This document shows positions 30,236 to 43,180 of a DNA stretch of 64,000 nt, in pieces (positions within the stretch are counted from its first letter, which is position 1; each line of letters begins with the position of its first letter). The DNA comes from Alteromonas sp. MMG017 (GTDB taxonomy: Bacteria; Pseudomonadota; Gammaproteobacteria; Enterobacterales; Alteromonadaceae), in assembly GCF_018100795.1 (NCBI RefSeq), contig NZ_JAGJDY010000004.1, positions 391,877 to 455,876 on the forward strand, given 5' to 3'. The position numbers and the translations under genes were made by a program. The notes under the pieces are model-generated. The model ran no database searches, had not been told where the DNA came from, and saw only the letters and a program-made list of their open reading frames with translations.

Positions 30236-31945
30236 ATGTCTTTATGGAATCAATGTCTTGAGCGTTTGCGTCAAGAATTACCCACGCAACAATTTAGTAT
30301 GTGGATCAGACCTTTGGTTCCTCAAGAGGAAGAAGGTGTTGTGGCCTTGTTTGCCCCTAACCGTTTTATTCTTGATTGGGTTAGAGATAAGTATCTCGAT
30401 AACATTACTGGGTTATTGCGGGAATTTGCAGGTCCGAACGCACCTCAGTTACGCTTAGATGTTATGAGTAGGGAAAGCTTAAGCCGTAGTAGAGCCGCTG
30501 CTTCACCTGCGCCCCAGCAACCTCAAAACCAAAATCAAAGCCACAATCAGAGCTTCAGTCAAGATCAGAGCTTTAGCCAAGATAAAAACGAAGCACCTGA
30601 TCAATCGTATAACCAGGCACCTAGTCAGTCATTTAGCCAAGGTTCTGGTCAATCGTCTAATCAATATTCAGGGCGATCATCAGGAAATATGGCCGGTCAA
30701 TCGGGCAACGATCAACAATCTATTGATAATAACAATAGTACTGCGTCATCACCTGTACAAGCGAGTGCGCGCTCTGCCATGCCTCAAACGGGGTACAGTC
30801 AGCAAAGCCACTCTACGTCTAATCATGACAATATACAGTATGATCAACGAAGTGCTGGATCTAACACAATGCGATCTGCGTCTCAGCAGCCTAAAGTGAT
30901 CCCGATCCCAGAAGCGGCTAAGCATAAAAGTAATATCAACCCGACTTACCAATTTGATAACTTCGTTGAAGGTAAATCAAACCAATTAGCCCGTGCTGCG
31001 GCTACTCAAGTGGCAAATAACCCGGGTAGTTCTTATAACCCCTTATTTATTTATGGCGGAACGGGTTTAGGTAAAACGCACTTATTGCATGCTGTAGGTA
31101 ATGGCATTGTGGCAAACAATGAAAATGCCAAAATCGTTTACATGCACTCTGAGCGCTTTGTGCAAGATATGGTTAAGGCACTACAAAATAATGCGATAGA
31201 AGACTTTAAACGCTTCTATCGTTCAGTAGATGCGTTATTAATTGATGACATTCAATTCTTTGCTAATAAAGAACGTTCTCAAGAAGAATTCTTTCATACC
31301 TTTAATGCATTACTGGAAGGTAATCAGCAAATCATACTCACGTCTGATAGATACCCTAAAGAAATTGATGGGGTAGAGGACCGCCTTAAGTCTCGTTTCG
31401 GCTGGGGCTTAACTATTGCTATTGAGCCTCCTGAATTAGAAACTCGTGTTGCCATCTTAATGCGTAAAGCTGCCGAGAACCGTATTCACTTACCTAATGA
31501 AGTTGCCTTCTTTATTGCTAAGCGTTTACGTTCGAATGTTCGTGAGTTAGAAGGGGCATTGAACCGAGTGATTGCCAACGCTAATTTCACAGGTCGTCCG
31601 ATAACCATCGATTTTGTTCGTGAAGCCTTGCGTGATTTATTAGCCCTTCAAGAAAAATTAGTTACGGTTGATAATATTCAGAAAACTGTGGCAGATTATT
31701 ATAAGATTAAAGTTGCTGACATTTTATCTAAGCGAAGAAGTCGAAGTGTTGCAAGGCCCAGACAAGTGGCGATGGCTTTAGCGAAAGAGCTAACCAATCA
31801 CAGTTTGCCTGAGTTAGGAAATGCCTTTGGTGGACGAGACCATACAACGGTACTTCATGCTTGCAGAAAAATAACGCAGCTTAGAGAAGAAAGTCATGAT
31901 ATAAAAGAAGACTATAAGAACCTCATTCGGACTTTGTCTTCCTAA
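30236..31945 (+). CDS. dnaA: Chromosomal replication initiator DnaA with long linker
   Basis: The 569-residue initiator ATPase that unwinds oriC. Domain I covers residues 1-80 ([24 protein letters not shown]). Domain II, about 85-232, is a disordered Gln/Ser/Asn-rich linker with imperfect QSFSQ-type repeats. Domain III is AAA+ with [11 protein letters not shown] at about 240, Walker [10 protein letters not shown] and Walker [10 protein letters not shown]. Domain IV ends with the DnaA-box reader [16 protein letters not shown]. coli DnaA has 467 residues, so nearly all the excess lies in domain II. It is first in dnaA-dnaN-recF-gyrB. Confidence 0.98.
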   Translation: MSLWNQCLERLRQELPTQQFSMWIRPLVPQEEEGVVALFAPNRFILDWVRDKYLDNITGLLREFAGPNAPQLRLDVMSRESLSRSRAAASPAPQQPQNQNQSHNQSFSQDQSFSQDKNEAPDQSYNQAPSQSFSQGSGQSSNQYSGRSSGNMAGQSGNDQQSIDNNNSTASSPVQASARSAMPQTGYSQQSHSTSNHDNIQYDQRSAGSNTMRSASQQPKVIPIPEAAKHKSNINPTYQFDNFVEGKSNQLARAAATQVANNPGSSYNPLFIYGGTGLGKTHLLHAVGNGIVANNENAKIVYMHSERFVQDMVKALQNNAIEDFKRFYRSVDALLIDDIQFFANKERSQEEFFHTFNALLEGNQQIILTSDRYPKEIDGVEDRLKSRFGWGLTIAIEPPELETRVAILMRKAAENRIHLPNEVAFFIAKRLRSNVRELEGALNRVIANANFTGRPITIDFVREALRDLLALQEKLVTVDNIQKTVADYYKIKVADILSKRRSRSVARPRQVAMALAKELTNHSLPELGNAFGGRDHTTVLHACRKITQLREESHDIKEDYKNLIRTLSS

Positions 31946-31977
31946 AAAATGACCTTTAGAGGCGAGATAGCACAGCA

Positions 31978-33078
31978 ATGAAATTTAGTATAAGCCGCGA
32001 ACAATTTTTACAACCCCTTCAGCTGGTATCGGGGGCTGTAGAGCGTAGACACACATTACCTATTCTCTCTAACGTGCTCATTAAAGTTAGTGAAGACGCA
32101 CTATGGTTAACAGGTACAGATTTAGAGGTTGAGCTCATTTCTAGCGTTAAGTTAGAAGGGGAGTTCACCGAAGGCGAAATCACCGTTCCTGCCAAGAAAC
32201 TCTTCGATATTATTCGAGGTATTTCTGAAGGCACCGATATTCATTTCTCTTTAGATGGTAACAAAGCGCTTATAAAAGCAGGGCGTGGTCGTTACACCCT
32301 ATCTACGTTATCAGCTAACGACTATCCAAATCTAGAAGATTGGGAAGGCGAAGTAGAGTTTGAAATCACCTGTAGCGATATGAAACGCTTAATTGATTCA
32401 ACAAGCTTTTCAATGGCGCAGCAGGATGTTCGGTATTACTTGAACGGCATGTCGTTAGAAACGGAAGAAAACATTATTCGTACCGTGGCAACTGACGGTC
32501 ATCGTCTTGCACTTTGTCGTTTAAGCTACGAAACAACACTTCCTGCCCGACAAGTTATCATCCCACGCAAGGGTGTACTTGAAATATCGCGTTTAATTAC
32601 AGAAGACGATAAATCATTAAAAGTACAAATAGGTGCAAACCATTTACGTATTTTTTCAAACGACTTCATCTTTACCTCTAAATTGGTAGATGGCCGATTC
32701 CCTGATTATCGTCGGGTACTGCCTCAAGATGGTGATAAAGAAATTATTGCCAGCAAAGCGGTATTAAAAGATGCGTTTTCTCGTGCAGCTATTTTATCCA
32801 ACGAAAAATTCCGCGGTGTTCGATTAAATCTTTCATCTGGTGAACTGAAAATTACAGCGAATAACCCAGAGCAAGAAGAAGCCGAAGAAATCGTAGATGT
32901 AAATTACCAAGGCGACGACTTAGAAATTGGTTTCAATGTAGCTTATCTAATCGACGTATTGAACTCGCTAGGTTCTGACGATGTGAAAATCAGTTTGTCT
33001 GATTCTAACGCAAGTGCCCTGATTGAAGATGCTGCCGATGATGCTGCACTTTATGTCATTATGCCAATGCGTCTGTAG
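31978..33078 (+). CDS. dnaN: DNA polymerase III beta sliding clamp
   Basis: The 366-residue ring clamp that tethers polymerases to DNA. Three repeated clamp domains are present: N-terminal FSISREQFLQPLQLVSGAVERR, central DGHRLALCRL, and the C-terminal hydrophobic cleft with YVIMPMRL. The length equals the E. coli protein. It begins 32 bases after dnaA. Confidence 0.98.
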   Translation: MKFSISREQFLQPLQLVSGAVERRHTLPILSNVLIKVSEDALWLTGTDLEVELISSVKLEGEFTEGEITVPAKKLFDIIRGISEGTDIHFSLDGNKALIKAGRGRYTLSTLSANDYPNLEDWEGEVEFEITCSDMKRLIDSTSFSMAQQDVRYYLNGMSLETEENIIRTVATDGHRLALCRLSYETTLPARQVIIPRKGVLEISRLITEDDKSLKVQIGANHLRIFSNDFIFTSKLVDGRFPDYRRVLPQDGDKEIIASKAVLKDAFSRAAILSNEKFRGVRLNLSSGELKITANNPEQEEAEEIVDVNYQGDDLEIGFNVAYLIDVLNSLGSDDVKISLSDSNASALIEDAADDAALYVIMPMRL

Positions 33079-33196
33079 TTATTAATACACTTCATTATTT
33101 ATCGGCGGTGCGTTTGTATCTAAATTCTAGGATTTCTAGATTCATTCCATCGCCGTTTATCTTTTATTATTATCGTGCTTTTTACCGAGTTTTCTT

Positions 33197-36714
<3,518 letters not shown>

Positions 36715-36753
36715 AGAGGTCAATGACCCACACCTAAGTGTGAAGAGATAAAG

Positions 36754-36795
36754 AAAAGCCTGGCTTCTTTAACAAAAGAATCCGGGCTTTTTTGT
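36754..36795 (+). terminator. Terminator after gyrB
   Basis: An imperfect long stem (AAAGCCTGGCTTCTTT against AAAGAATCCGGGCTTT, two mismatches) with an AACA loop is followed by TTTTTT. It lies 40 bases after the gyrB stop. Confidence 0.85.
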
Positions 36796-36866
36796 TTATA
36801 AACCACGCTTATAATCGTAGCCTCAATACATATATTTCAGCCCAGGTTAACCGCCTACAACAGATT

Positions 36867-37141
36867 ATGTGCAGTTTGACTTGCTACCTTGAAGCGCAAG
36901 AAAAACCCATTAGAGCGGCCATGGAGACGCGCTTGAAGTATGGGAAAGAGCAAAGCTAGTATCGGGAGGTAAACATTATGGCTTTTTAGAGGTAGAAGAT
37001 ATTCCATCGGGTACTGATGATTATGAAGTCATAATGACGCCGCGCTATGTCTTTCCATTAATGGATGATACTGGTGTGGTGACAGGTGAGTTTGAGCAAC
37101 GACAATATGACAACGTAGTGACGATTTTAGTCGAGCGCTAA
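36867..37141 (+). pseudogene. Decayed remnant of an unknown gene (frameshift)
   Basis: A 30-codon frame (36867-36959) begins ATG and reads ..CYLEAQEKPIRAAMETRLKYG. It overlaps a second frame (36914-37141) that has no start codon near its 5' end but reads like real protein: ..ALEVWERAKLVSGGKHYGF, then EVEDIPSGTDDYEVIMTP and GEFEQRQYDNVVTILVER before TAA. The switch between frames near 36915-36955 suggests a frameshift in a gene of about 90 codons. I do not recognise the family. There is no ribosome site before the first ATG. A sequencing error is an alternative to true decay. Confidence 0.45.
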
Positions 37142-37163
37142 TCAGTGGTAATCAGTAATAATT

Positions 37164-37210
37164 AGGGATAGGTGGATAGGTGGATAGGTAGGTAGGGGTT
37201 AGGTGTAGGT
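37164..37210 (+). repeat. G-rich short tandem repeat
   Basis: About six to seven imperfect units of the pattern GGTGGATA/GGTA run through 37164-37210, with GG or longer runs every 4-8 bases. It could form a two-tier G-quadruplex or be a replication-slippage tract. It lies in the non-coding 37142-37251 part of the gyrB-lipoprotein gap. Confidence 0.5.
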
Positions 37211-37251
37211 GATTGAGATAACAATACGCGCATACCAAAAACCGGGTTAAT

Positions 37252-37284
37252 AAAAGAGTAGGCTTAATGTCTACTCTTTTTCTT
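37252..37284. terminator. Bidirectional terminator
   Basis: A 10-base perfect stem AAAAGAGTAG/CTACTCTTTT (37252-37261 and 37271-37280) with a 9-base loop is followed by T-rich sequence. It lies past the end of the minus-strand lipoprotein gene and past the remnant on the plus strand. Confidence 0.8.
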
Positions 37285-37332
37285 TATTATAGCGCTATGA
37301 ACCAGTGATGTAGGCGTTCAGAAACTAAAGCC

Positions 37333-37779
37333 TTACGGCATTCTAGTTATCACCAAACTCACTTCATTGTCGTCTGCAGGAGCAACCTGAAAACGATAAA
37401 TACCGGTATTAGAGGGTGTAAATTGTAGGTTCTCAGAGCCTTGTTTACAGACTAAAAATATCTTAGTGCTTACCATAACAGGCTGACCCTTGTAATTACC
37501 TCCACAACTTTGACTCGGTGTCCAAATAGCATCAGACAAACGAAAGTCATAAGGTTGTCCATCAGCGATAAGCTCTACATTGACGTACCAACCGTTACTA
37601 TCTTTTTTAAACTGATAGGCCGATGTGGCTTCCCACCAATTAAATACGCCTCGAAGAAACAAGTTCTCAAACTGAATTTTTGGTGATGGCTGGGCTACTT
37701 CTGGAATAGAAAAACCACTTCTGCTTGAACAGGCAGAAACAAAAAGCGAAAAAATAATGACTAACAGGGTTTTATTCAC
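37333..37779 (-). CDS. Lipoprotein with a possible carbohydrate-binding-like fold
   Basis: A 148-residue lipoprotein. Residues 1-17 form the signal with a VSAC lipobox (Cys17). The mature part has NLFLRGVFNWWEATSAYQF and WYVNVELIADGQPYDFRLSD, a pattern like the N-terminal immunoglobulin-like or CBM48-type domains seen before amylase/pullulanase catalytic domains. There is no catalytic domain. Binding of a glycan at the cell envelope is a guess. It lies immediately downstream of glyS on the same strand, but a terminator separates them. Confidence 0.6.
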   Translation of the reverse strand: MNKTLLVIIFSLFVSACSSRSGFSIPEVAQPSPKIQFENLFLRGVFNWWEATSAYQFKKDSNGWYVNVELIADGQPYDFRLSDAIWTPSQSCGGNYKGQPVMVSTKIFLVCKQGSENLQFTPSNTGIYRFQVAPADDNEVSLVITRMP

Positions 37780-37793
37780 ACTAACTCCAATAA

Positions 37794-37823
37794 AAAAACG
37801 CCCAACAGATGTTGAGCGTTTTT
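37794..37823 (-). terminator. Terminator after glyS
   Basis: AAAAACGC-C-CAACA pairs with TGTTG-A-GCGTTTTT around a GA loop with one mismatch, with A/T runs on both sides. It lies 28 bases past the glyS stop. Confidence 0.85.
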
Positions 37824-37850
37824 AGTCTATAACTTACTTACCAAACTAAC

Positions 37851-39929
37851 TTAAGACTTCGCTAACAAGGAAACATCTGCGGTAGTTAGGAAAAGTTGCC
37901 TTAAAAGCGATAACAACGCAAGTCTGTTTTGTTTAACCGCGTCATCTTCTGCCATTACCATAACGTCATCGAAGAAACTATCAATGGCACTACGTAGTGT
38001 AGCCATAGTAGAAAGTATCTTAGTGTAATCTTGAGTAGCAACCGCTGTGGTTACCACAGACTCTGCAGAAACTAGCGCGCTGTAAAGTGCTTTTTCAGCA
38101 TCTTCACTTAACAATGATTCATTTATAGAAACATTAATACTGCTATCGACACCTTGCTTCGCCAGAATGTTCGCAACACGCTTATTAGCTGCTGCCAATG
38201 CTTGGGCTTCTTCAAGTTGTTTAAACTCGGCTACGGCGTTTACACGGGCCACATAATCGCTTGGTTGAGTAGGGCGTCTTGCTGAAACCGCTTGAATAAC
38301 ATCAATAGCGATACCTTGGTCTTGTAACACCGCGACAAACCTTGCTAGTACAAAGTCGACAACCTGTGCTTTGAAGTCTTGGTTAGAAAGCTTATCTCCG
38401 TACACTTCACCCGCTTTAGCAACAAGCACTTCAAGGTCTAGAGGCAGTGAAAGCTCGGTGATAATACGTAGCACACCAATAGCGGCACGGCGTAACGCGA
38501 ACGGGTCTTTGTCACCTTTCGGTAGTTGACCGATACCAAAAATTCCAACCAGCGTATCTAGCTTGTCAGCAAGCGCTACTGCAGCACTAACGCCTGGAGA
38601 AGGCAAAGCGTCACCGGCAAACCTAGGCATATACTGTTCGTACAGGGCTTCAGCAACCGCAGTATCTTCACCATCATTTAACGCATAGTATTTCCCCATA
38701 ACGCCTTGTACGTCTGGGAATTCCATTACCATATTGGTCATTAAGTCAGTTTTAGCAAGTAAACCTGCACGAGCCGCAAGGGCTTCATTCGCGTCGATTT
38801 GAGACGCAATAAAACCAGATAGCGCAGAAATACGTTCAGATTTTTCTTTAAGTGTTCCTAATTGCTTTTGGAAAAGCACGCTCTCAAGGCTGGCAAGTCT
38901 GCTTTCAAGTGATGTCTTTTTATCACTGTTAAAGAAGAACTCAGCATCAGCTAGGCGAGGGCGAATAACTTTTTCATTTCCGCTTATTACCTGAATAGGA
39001 TCTTGGCTTTCAATATTACTTACAAATAAGAACGTGTTAGAAAGCTGACCTTCGCTATCAAGCAATGGCACATATTTCTGATCGTCTTTCATGGTGTAAA
39101 TAAGCGCTTCTTTAGGCACCGCTAAGAAGCCTTCTTCAAAGCTTGCTTGCATCACAACCGGCCATTCAACCAATGAAGCAATTTCTTCAAGCAGGTCTTC
39201 ATTAAAATCAGGTGTAAGCGAAAGCGTATCAGCAGCAGTTTGTAGTTGCTGACGTACCTTGTCTTTACGCGCAGTGAAATCAGCTACCACGTAATGGGCT
39301 TCCAAGGCACTTGCGTAGTTGTCGGCATGATCTAGCTCAAAGCGCGCTTCACCATGGAAACGATGGCCTTGAATAGTCCTTCCGCTTGCTAAGCCTAACG
39401 CGGTTAAGTTCACTACTTCACTGCCATACAGCGCAGTAAGGGTATGAACTGGGCGAATAAATTGCGTAGTGTAATTACCCCAACGCATCGCTTTAGGGAT
39501 AGGAAGCTTAGCAATAGCCTGGTTAAGTAAAGACTCTAGTAACTCGCCAATCTGTTTGCCTGGCACGTGCGCTTTGTGCAACAGCCATTCACCTTTGTCG
39601 GTAACAAGGCGTTCAGCATCTTCGACACTAATACCATTACCACGGGCCCAACCTTGAGCGGCCTTAGTAGGGTTGCCATCTGCATCAAAAGCGGCGCTTA
39701 CAGCAGGGCCGCGTTTTTCTACCGTTTTATCAGCTTGGCTTTCAGCCAACGCAGAAACATAAACAGCTAAGCGACGTGGTGCAGCAAACCAACTGACGCT
39801 GGTAAAACTAAGCTCAGCAGCGCTAAGTGCTGCCTCAAATTGCTGTGCAAAGGCTTCGCCAAGAGACTTAAGCGCTTTAGGTGGAAGCTCTTCTGTTCCA
39901 AGCTCTATCAAACAATTCTCTGTTCGCAC
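37851..39929 (-). CDS. glyS: Glycyl-tRNA synthetase beta subunit
   Basis: The 692-residue beta subunit of the alpha2beta2 glycyl-tRNA synthetase, which holds the tRNA-binding parts. The opening [36 protein letters not shown] and [17 protein letters not shown] are diagnostic. It follows glyQ after 2 bases, an operon conserved across bacteria. Confidence 0.98.
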   Translation of the reverse strand: MRTENCLIELGTEELPPKALKSLGEAFAQQFEAALSAAELSFTSVSWFAAPRRLAVYVSALAESQADKTVEKRGPAVSAAFDADGNPTKAAQGWARGNGISVEDAERLVTDKGEWLLHKAHVPGKQIGELLESLLNQAIAKLPIPKAMRWGNYTTQFIRPVHTLTALYGSEVVNLTALGLASGRTIQGHRFHGEARFELDHADNYASALEAHYVVADFTARKDKVRQQLQTAADTLSLTPDFNEDLLEEIASLVEWPVVMQASFEEGFLAVPKEALIYTMKDDQKYVPLLDSEGQLSNTFLFVSNIESQDPIQVISGNEKVIRPRLADAEFFFNSDKKTSLESRLASLESVLFQKQLGTLKEKSERISALSGFIASQIDANEALAARAGLLAKTDLMTNMVMEFPDVQGVMGKYYALNDGEDTAVAEALYEQYMPRFAGDALPSPGVSAAVALADKLDTLVGIFGIGQLPKGDKDPFALRRAAIGVLRIITELSLPLDLEVLVAKAGEVYGDKLSNQDFKAQVVDFVLARFVAVLQDQGIAIDVIQAVSARRPTQPSDYVARVNAVAEFKQLEEAQALAAANKRVANILAKQGVDSSINVSINESLLSEDAEKALYSALVSAESVVTTAVATQDYTKILSTMATLRSAIDSFFDDVMVMAEDDAVKQNRLALLSLLRQLFLTTADVSLLAKS

Positions 39930-39931
39930 CC

Positions 39932-40837
39932 TTAAGACTCCTTATTACAAAGTGGGAAACCAAGCGCTTCACGCTTCTGGAAATAACTTTCAGCACATGC
40001 TTTTGCAAGAGTACGCACACGTAAAATGTAACGTTGACGTTCTGTCACTGAAATAGCATGGCGAGCATCTAGCATATTAAATGCGTGAGATGCCTTCATT
40101 ACTTGCTCGTAGGCAGGTAGTGGTAAATTCTTCTCGATAAGTAGTTGGCTAGCTGCTTCGCATTCATCGAATGTACGGAATAGGGCATCAACGTTGGCAT
40201 ATTCAAAGTTATAGGTAGATTGCTCTACTTCATTTTGATGGAATACATCGCCATAGGTGACTTTACCCATAGGGCCATCTGCCCATACTAAGTCGTAAAT
40301 GCTATCTACGCCTTGTACATACATGGCTAAACGTTCTAGGCCATAAGTAATTTCGCCGGTAACTGGCTTACATTCAATACCGCCAACTTGTTGGAAGTAA
40401 GTGAACTGAGTCACTTCCATACCATTAAGCCATACTTCCCAACCCAGGCCCCAAGCGCCAAGGGTAGGTGACTCCCAGTTGTCTTCAACGAAGCGAATGT
40501 CATGCACCAGTGGATCGAAACCTAATTCTTTCAAAGAACCCAAATACAATTCCTGAATATTGTCAGGAGAAGGCTTCAACATAACTTGGAACTGGTAATA
40601 ATGTTGTAAGCGATTTGGGTTTTCACCGTAACGACCATCAGTAGGGCGACGGCAAGTTTGTACATAGGCACTGCTCATAGGCTCTGGGCCTAATGAACGA
40701 AGAAATGTCATTGGGTGAAAGGTACCCGCACCTACTTCCATATCAAGGGGCTGAATTATAACGCACCCTTGACGCGCCCAATAATCTTGAAGCGCAAGGA
40801 TCAAACCTTGAAAGGTATTAATATCGTATTTCTGCAT
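39932..40837 (-). CDS. glyQ: Glycyl-tRNA synthetase alpha subunit
   Basis: The 301-residue catalytic alpha subunit (class II core). It opens with [18 protein letters not shown] and contains [19 protein letters not shown] and [10 protein letters not shown]. It joins glyS to form the enzyme. The gene is divergent from tag, a neighbourhood seen in other gammaproteobacteria. Confidence 0.98.
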   Translation of the reverse strand: MQKYDINTFQGLILALQDYWARQGCVIIQPLDMEVGAGTFHPMTFLRSLGPEPMSSAYVQTCRRPTDGRYGENPNRLQHYYQFQVMLKPSPDNIQELYLGSLKELGFDPLVHDIRFVEDNWESPTLGAWGLGWEVWLNGMEVTQFTYFQQVGGIECKPVTGEITYGLERLAMYVQGVDSIYDLVWADGPMGKVTYGDVFHQNEVEQSTYNFEYANVDALFRTFDECEAASQLLIEKNLPLPAYEQVMKASHAFNMLDARHAISVTERQRYILRVRTLAKACAESYFQKREALGFPLCNKES

Positions 40838-40986
40838 ACATCCGCTGCTTATTGGTTATCTGTATCTTCAAAGGTGGGATAGTATACAATTTGTAACGCA
40901 TAGTATGTAGGTGTAAAGCGTTAAAAAGCGCCATGAAACCCGCTAAAAGATAACTAAAAGGTCGATTGAAGAGGCTATTTAAGATT

Positions 40987-41574
40987 ATGACGTCAACTGG
41001 ATTGAATCGTTGTGGATGGGTGAGCGATGACCCTCTATACCAAAAATATCATGATGAACAGTGGGGACGGCCCGTTACAGATAGCAAAGAGTTGTTCGCT
41101 AAACTTTGTTTAGATGGTCAGCAAGCTGGATTGTCGTGGATCACCATTTTAAAAAAACAAGCAAATTACGAAGCCGCTTTCCATGACTTTGAGCCTACAA
41201 AAATAGTTCAAATGGATGAGCAAGAAATAGCGGCATGCTTGCAAAACCCTGGTATTGTGCGCAACAAGCTGAAAGTGGCGTCCATTATTAAAAATGCCCA
41301 TGGCTATTTAAATATCGAAAAGCGCCAACGTTTTTCTGACTTTATTTGGCAGTTTACCGACGGTAAAACCATCATCAATGAATGGGAAGACTTTAAAGAA
41401 GCGCCTACCTTTACCGCTGAATCTAAAGCTATGTCGAAGGCGCTAAAAAAAGAGGGTTTTTCATTTGTAGGTGAGACCATTTGTTATGCATTCATGCAAG
41501 CGGTAGGCATAGTGAACGACCACGTTATAGACTGCCACTGCTACGAGGAAACCCGAAGTTTAGCAAGACGCTAA
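40987..41574 (+). CDS. tag: DNA-3-methyladenine glycosylase I
   Basis: A 195-residue base-excision repair enzyme that removes 3-methyladenine. All four zinc ligands of the E. coli enzyme have counterparts: Cys in RCGWV, His in KYHDEQWG, and His and Cys in NDHVIDCHC. The pocket Glu38 of E. coli (LEGQQAG) is Asp here (LDGQQAGLSW). The ATG at 40987 fits the family N terminus; a TTG at 40966 would add seven residues. It is divergent from glyQ and ends before a clear terminator. Confidence 0.94.
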   Translation: MTSTGLNRCGWVSDDPLYQKYHDEQWGRPVTDSKELFAKLCLDGQQAGLSWITILKKQANYEAAFHDFEPTKIVQMDEQEIAACLQNPGIVRNKLKVASIIKNAHGYLNIEKRQRFSDFIWQFTDGKTIINEWEDFKEAPTFTAESKAMSKALKKEGFSFVGETICYAFMQAVGIVNDHVIDCHCYEETRSLARR

Positions 41575-41606
41575 CCTTCAATAAAATCCCAACAAAACCC
41601 CAATAA

Positions 41607-41632
41607 AAAAGCGCTTCATAATAAGCGCTTTT
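41607..41632. terminator. Terminator between tag and the DUF2489 gene
   Basis: A 10-base perfect stem AAAAGCGCTT/AAGCGCTTTT with a CATAAT loop. It sits between convergent genes and can act in both directions. Confidence 0.85.
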
Positions 41633-41665
41633 AAAAAACATACACATACCAACAACGATAAGTAT

Positions 41666-42118
41666 TTAACTAATAGACTGGCAATAAGCCTTGATTGCTG
41701 GCATTTCACTTAACACTTTAGATTCATAATCTGACTCAATTTGCTCTCTAGCCAAGTCTTGCTTACGCCTTTCTTGTTTAGTCAGTTTCTGCCTATCTTC
41801 TAGTACGGCGAAGCCGCTCACTTCTACGAATAACGCATAAGTATGAGGGTAGGAGGCTTTATGATCTGGCGGAGACAAAATAGGTAATGCACCCAATAAG
41901 TTGACTATCCGAATAACCCCTTCAGATAAGTCGCACTGTTGTTGCTCCATAGCCTTAGCGATAGTGTAAATACTTTCGCTAATCGTTTTTACGCGCTCGT
42001 CTCTGACCTTCTGCTGGCGTTGGTTTTGTTGCTTTAGCTGGAACAACAACCGACCGGCATAAAAACCAAGTGTGACGATAACTAGTAGCGCCACAATAAC
42101 TAACACTGTCCACAGCAT
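41666..42118 (-). CDS. DUF2489 family membrane-anchored protein
   Basis: A 150-residue protein with one N-terminal membrane helix (residues about 3-22), then a charged cytoplasmic-type coiled region (RQQKVRDERVKTISESIYTIAKAMEQQQCDLSEGVIRI), which is characteristic of DUF2489. The function is unknown. It follows yihI by 18 bases, and that pairing recurs in related bacteria. Confidence 0.75.
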   Translation of the reverse strand: MLWTVLVIVALLVIVTLGFYAGRLLFQLKQQNQRQQKVRDERVKTISESIYTIAKAMEQQQCDLSEGVIRIVNLLGALPILSPPDHKASYPHTYALFVEVSGFAVLEDRQKLTKQERRKQDLAREQIESDYESKVLSEMPAIKAYCQSIS

Positions 42119-42136
42119 AAAACAGAGCCCGCCTTA

Positions 42137-42649
42137 CTATTTCTTAAAGTCGTTAATATCTATAGCGTCTAAATCGTCTAATGGATCCATCTCGTCGTCA
42201 TCCTCATCATCGTCTTCTACGATGCCAAGCAAATCACAAAGAATGCGGTGGCGTGCCATTTTTTCATCAACGTAAGATTGTTGCTCTTTAGTAAGTTGCT
42301 TGTCGTCATCAAGCTTATCTAACAATGACGCTAAACGCTGATCTGCTTCAAGTGCCGCTAGCTCTTCGCTAGGTGTGGCGAATTTCTGCTTTTCTTTCGG
42401 CGTGGTAATTGTCGTTTTCTTAACGACTAAAGGAATAGGTTTCTTACTGCCTAAACGTGGATCTTGGTTTTCACGACGTTTAGAAGCACCGTTCTCACCT
42501 TGCTCAACATTGTGACGGCTACCCGCTGGTTTGCCTTTATGCTTCTTTGGACGAGGAGTACTTTCCAGACGTTTTTGCCCAGGTTTACGATCAGGATCTT
42601 TCCTGACGCCAATGAGTCCAACTTTACGAGACTTTTTTGATCTTGCCAT
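42137..42649 (-). CDS. yihI: Der GTPase-activating protein YihI
   Basis: A 170-residue protein. The basic low-complexity N-terminal half (ARSKKSRKVGLIGVRKDPDRKPGQKR) and an acidic C-terminal half (QRLASLLDKLDDDKQLTKEQQSYVDEKM and a run of Asp/Glu near the end) are typical of YihI, which stimulates the ribosome-assembly GTPase Der. It is near engB and polA, as in E. coli. Confidence 0.93.
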   Translation of the reverse strand: MARSKKSRKVGLIGVRKDPDRKPGQKRLESTPRPKKHKGKPAGSRHNVEQGENGASKRRENQDPRLGSKKPIPLVVKKTTITTPKEKQKFATPSEELAALEADQRLASLLDKLDDDKQLTKEQQSYVDEKMARHRILCDLLGIVEDDDEDDDEMDPLDDLDAIDINDFKK

Positions 42650-42859
42650 ATATAAAAGGTATCAAATTTTTAGTGATTGAAAGGGCATATTATAGCGCGA
42701 ATTGCTCAAAGCTTCTTCATCAATACAGCATGATTCATCGGAAAGTGAATATACTGTTTAATGTGCTCGCGATAATATAACTTGAGGGTCTACGAAAAAG
42801 TAGGTGTTTGCCGAATAATGCGTAGTATAAAGGCTGGCTAATACGTAAATTTAGGCAAG

Positions 42860-42889
42860 AAAAAAGGCGATGGCTTTCACCATCACCTT
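42860..42889 (-). terminator. Minus-strand rho-independent terminator
   Basis: On the minus strand AAGGTGATGG pairs with CCATCGCCTT (one G-U pair) around a 6-base loop, followed by TTTTTT. It lies about 290 bases past the cytochrome c4 stop and 210 bases before yihI. Confidence 0.85.
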
Positions 42890-43050
42890 ACATTGTTTGA
42901 GTGTCAGATGACACCTCTCCCGTTATTTACACTTCTATGTGTAGTTGTGCTTCCCAGCTTGGCTCCCCTTTTTATTGGTTTTAGCAGAGCTCATTTTGTT
43001 CTTGGCCTTCTTGGCGCTTTATCCAATCTTCCGTGTTGTATTTTTATTAT
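42860..43050 (-). ncRNA. Candidate small RNA, CsrC-like by position
   Basis: The 531-bp gap between cytochrome c4 and yihI ends in a strong minus-strand terminator. The preceding 190 nt contain about five GGA motifs, one in a GCT-GGGA-AGC hairpin loop, and small hairpins such as GTGTC-ATCT-GACAC and GCC-AAGAA-GGC. In E. coli the CsrA-binding RNA CsrC lies between engB and yihI, which is the same place. The GGA count is only moderately above chance, no clear promoter is seen, and it may be just a long 3' end of the cytochrome transcript. The 5' end given is a guess. The rest of the gap (43051-43180 and 42650-42859) shows nothing clear. Confidence 0.3.
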
Positions 43051-43180
43051 TATTCTTGTTATTTAGCCTGTAGAGTTTCAGACAAACCTACAAACTATTG
43101 CGATAGACTACACGAATATTTTTGAAATACAACTTTATACGCAACAATTAATTAACAAATGCGCATATAATTTCAGAGTC

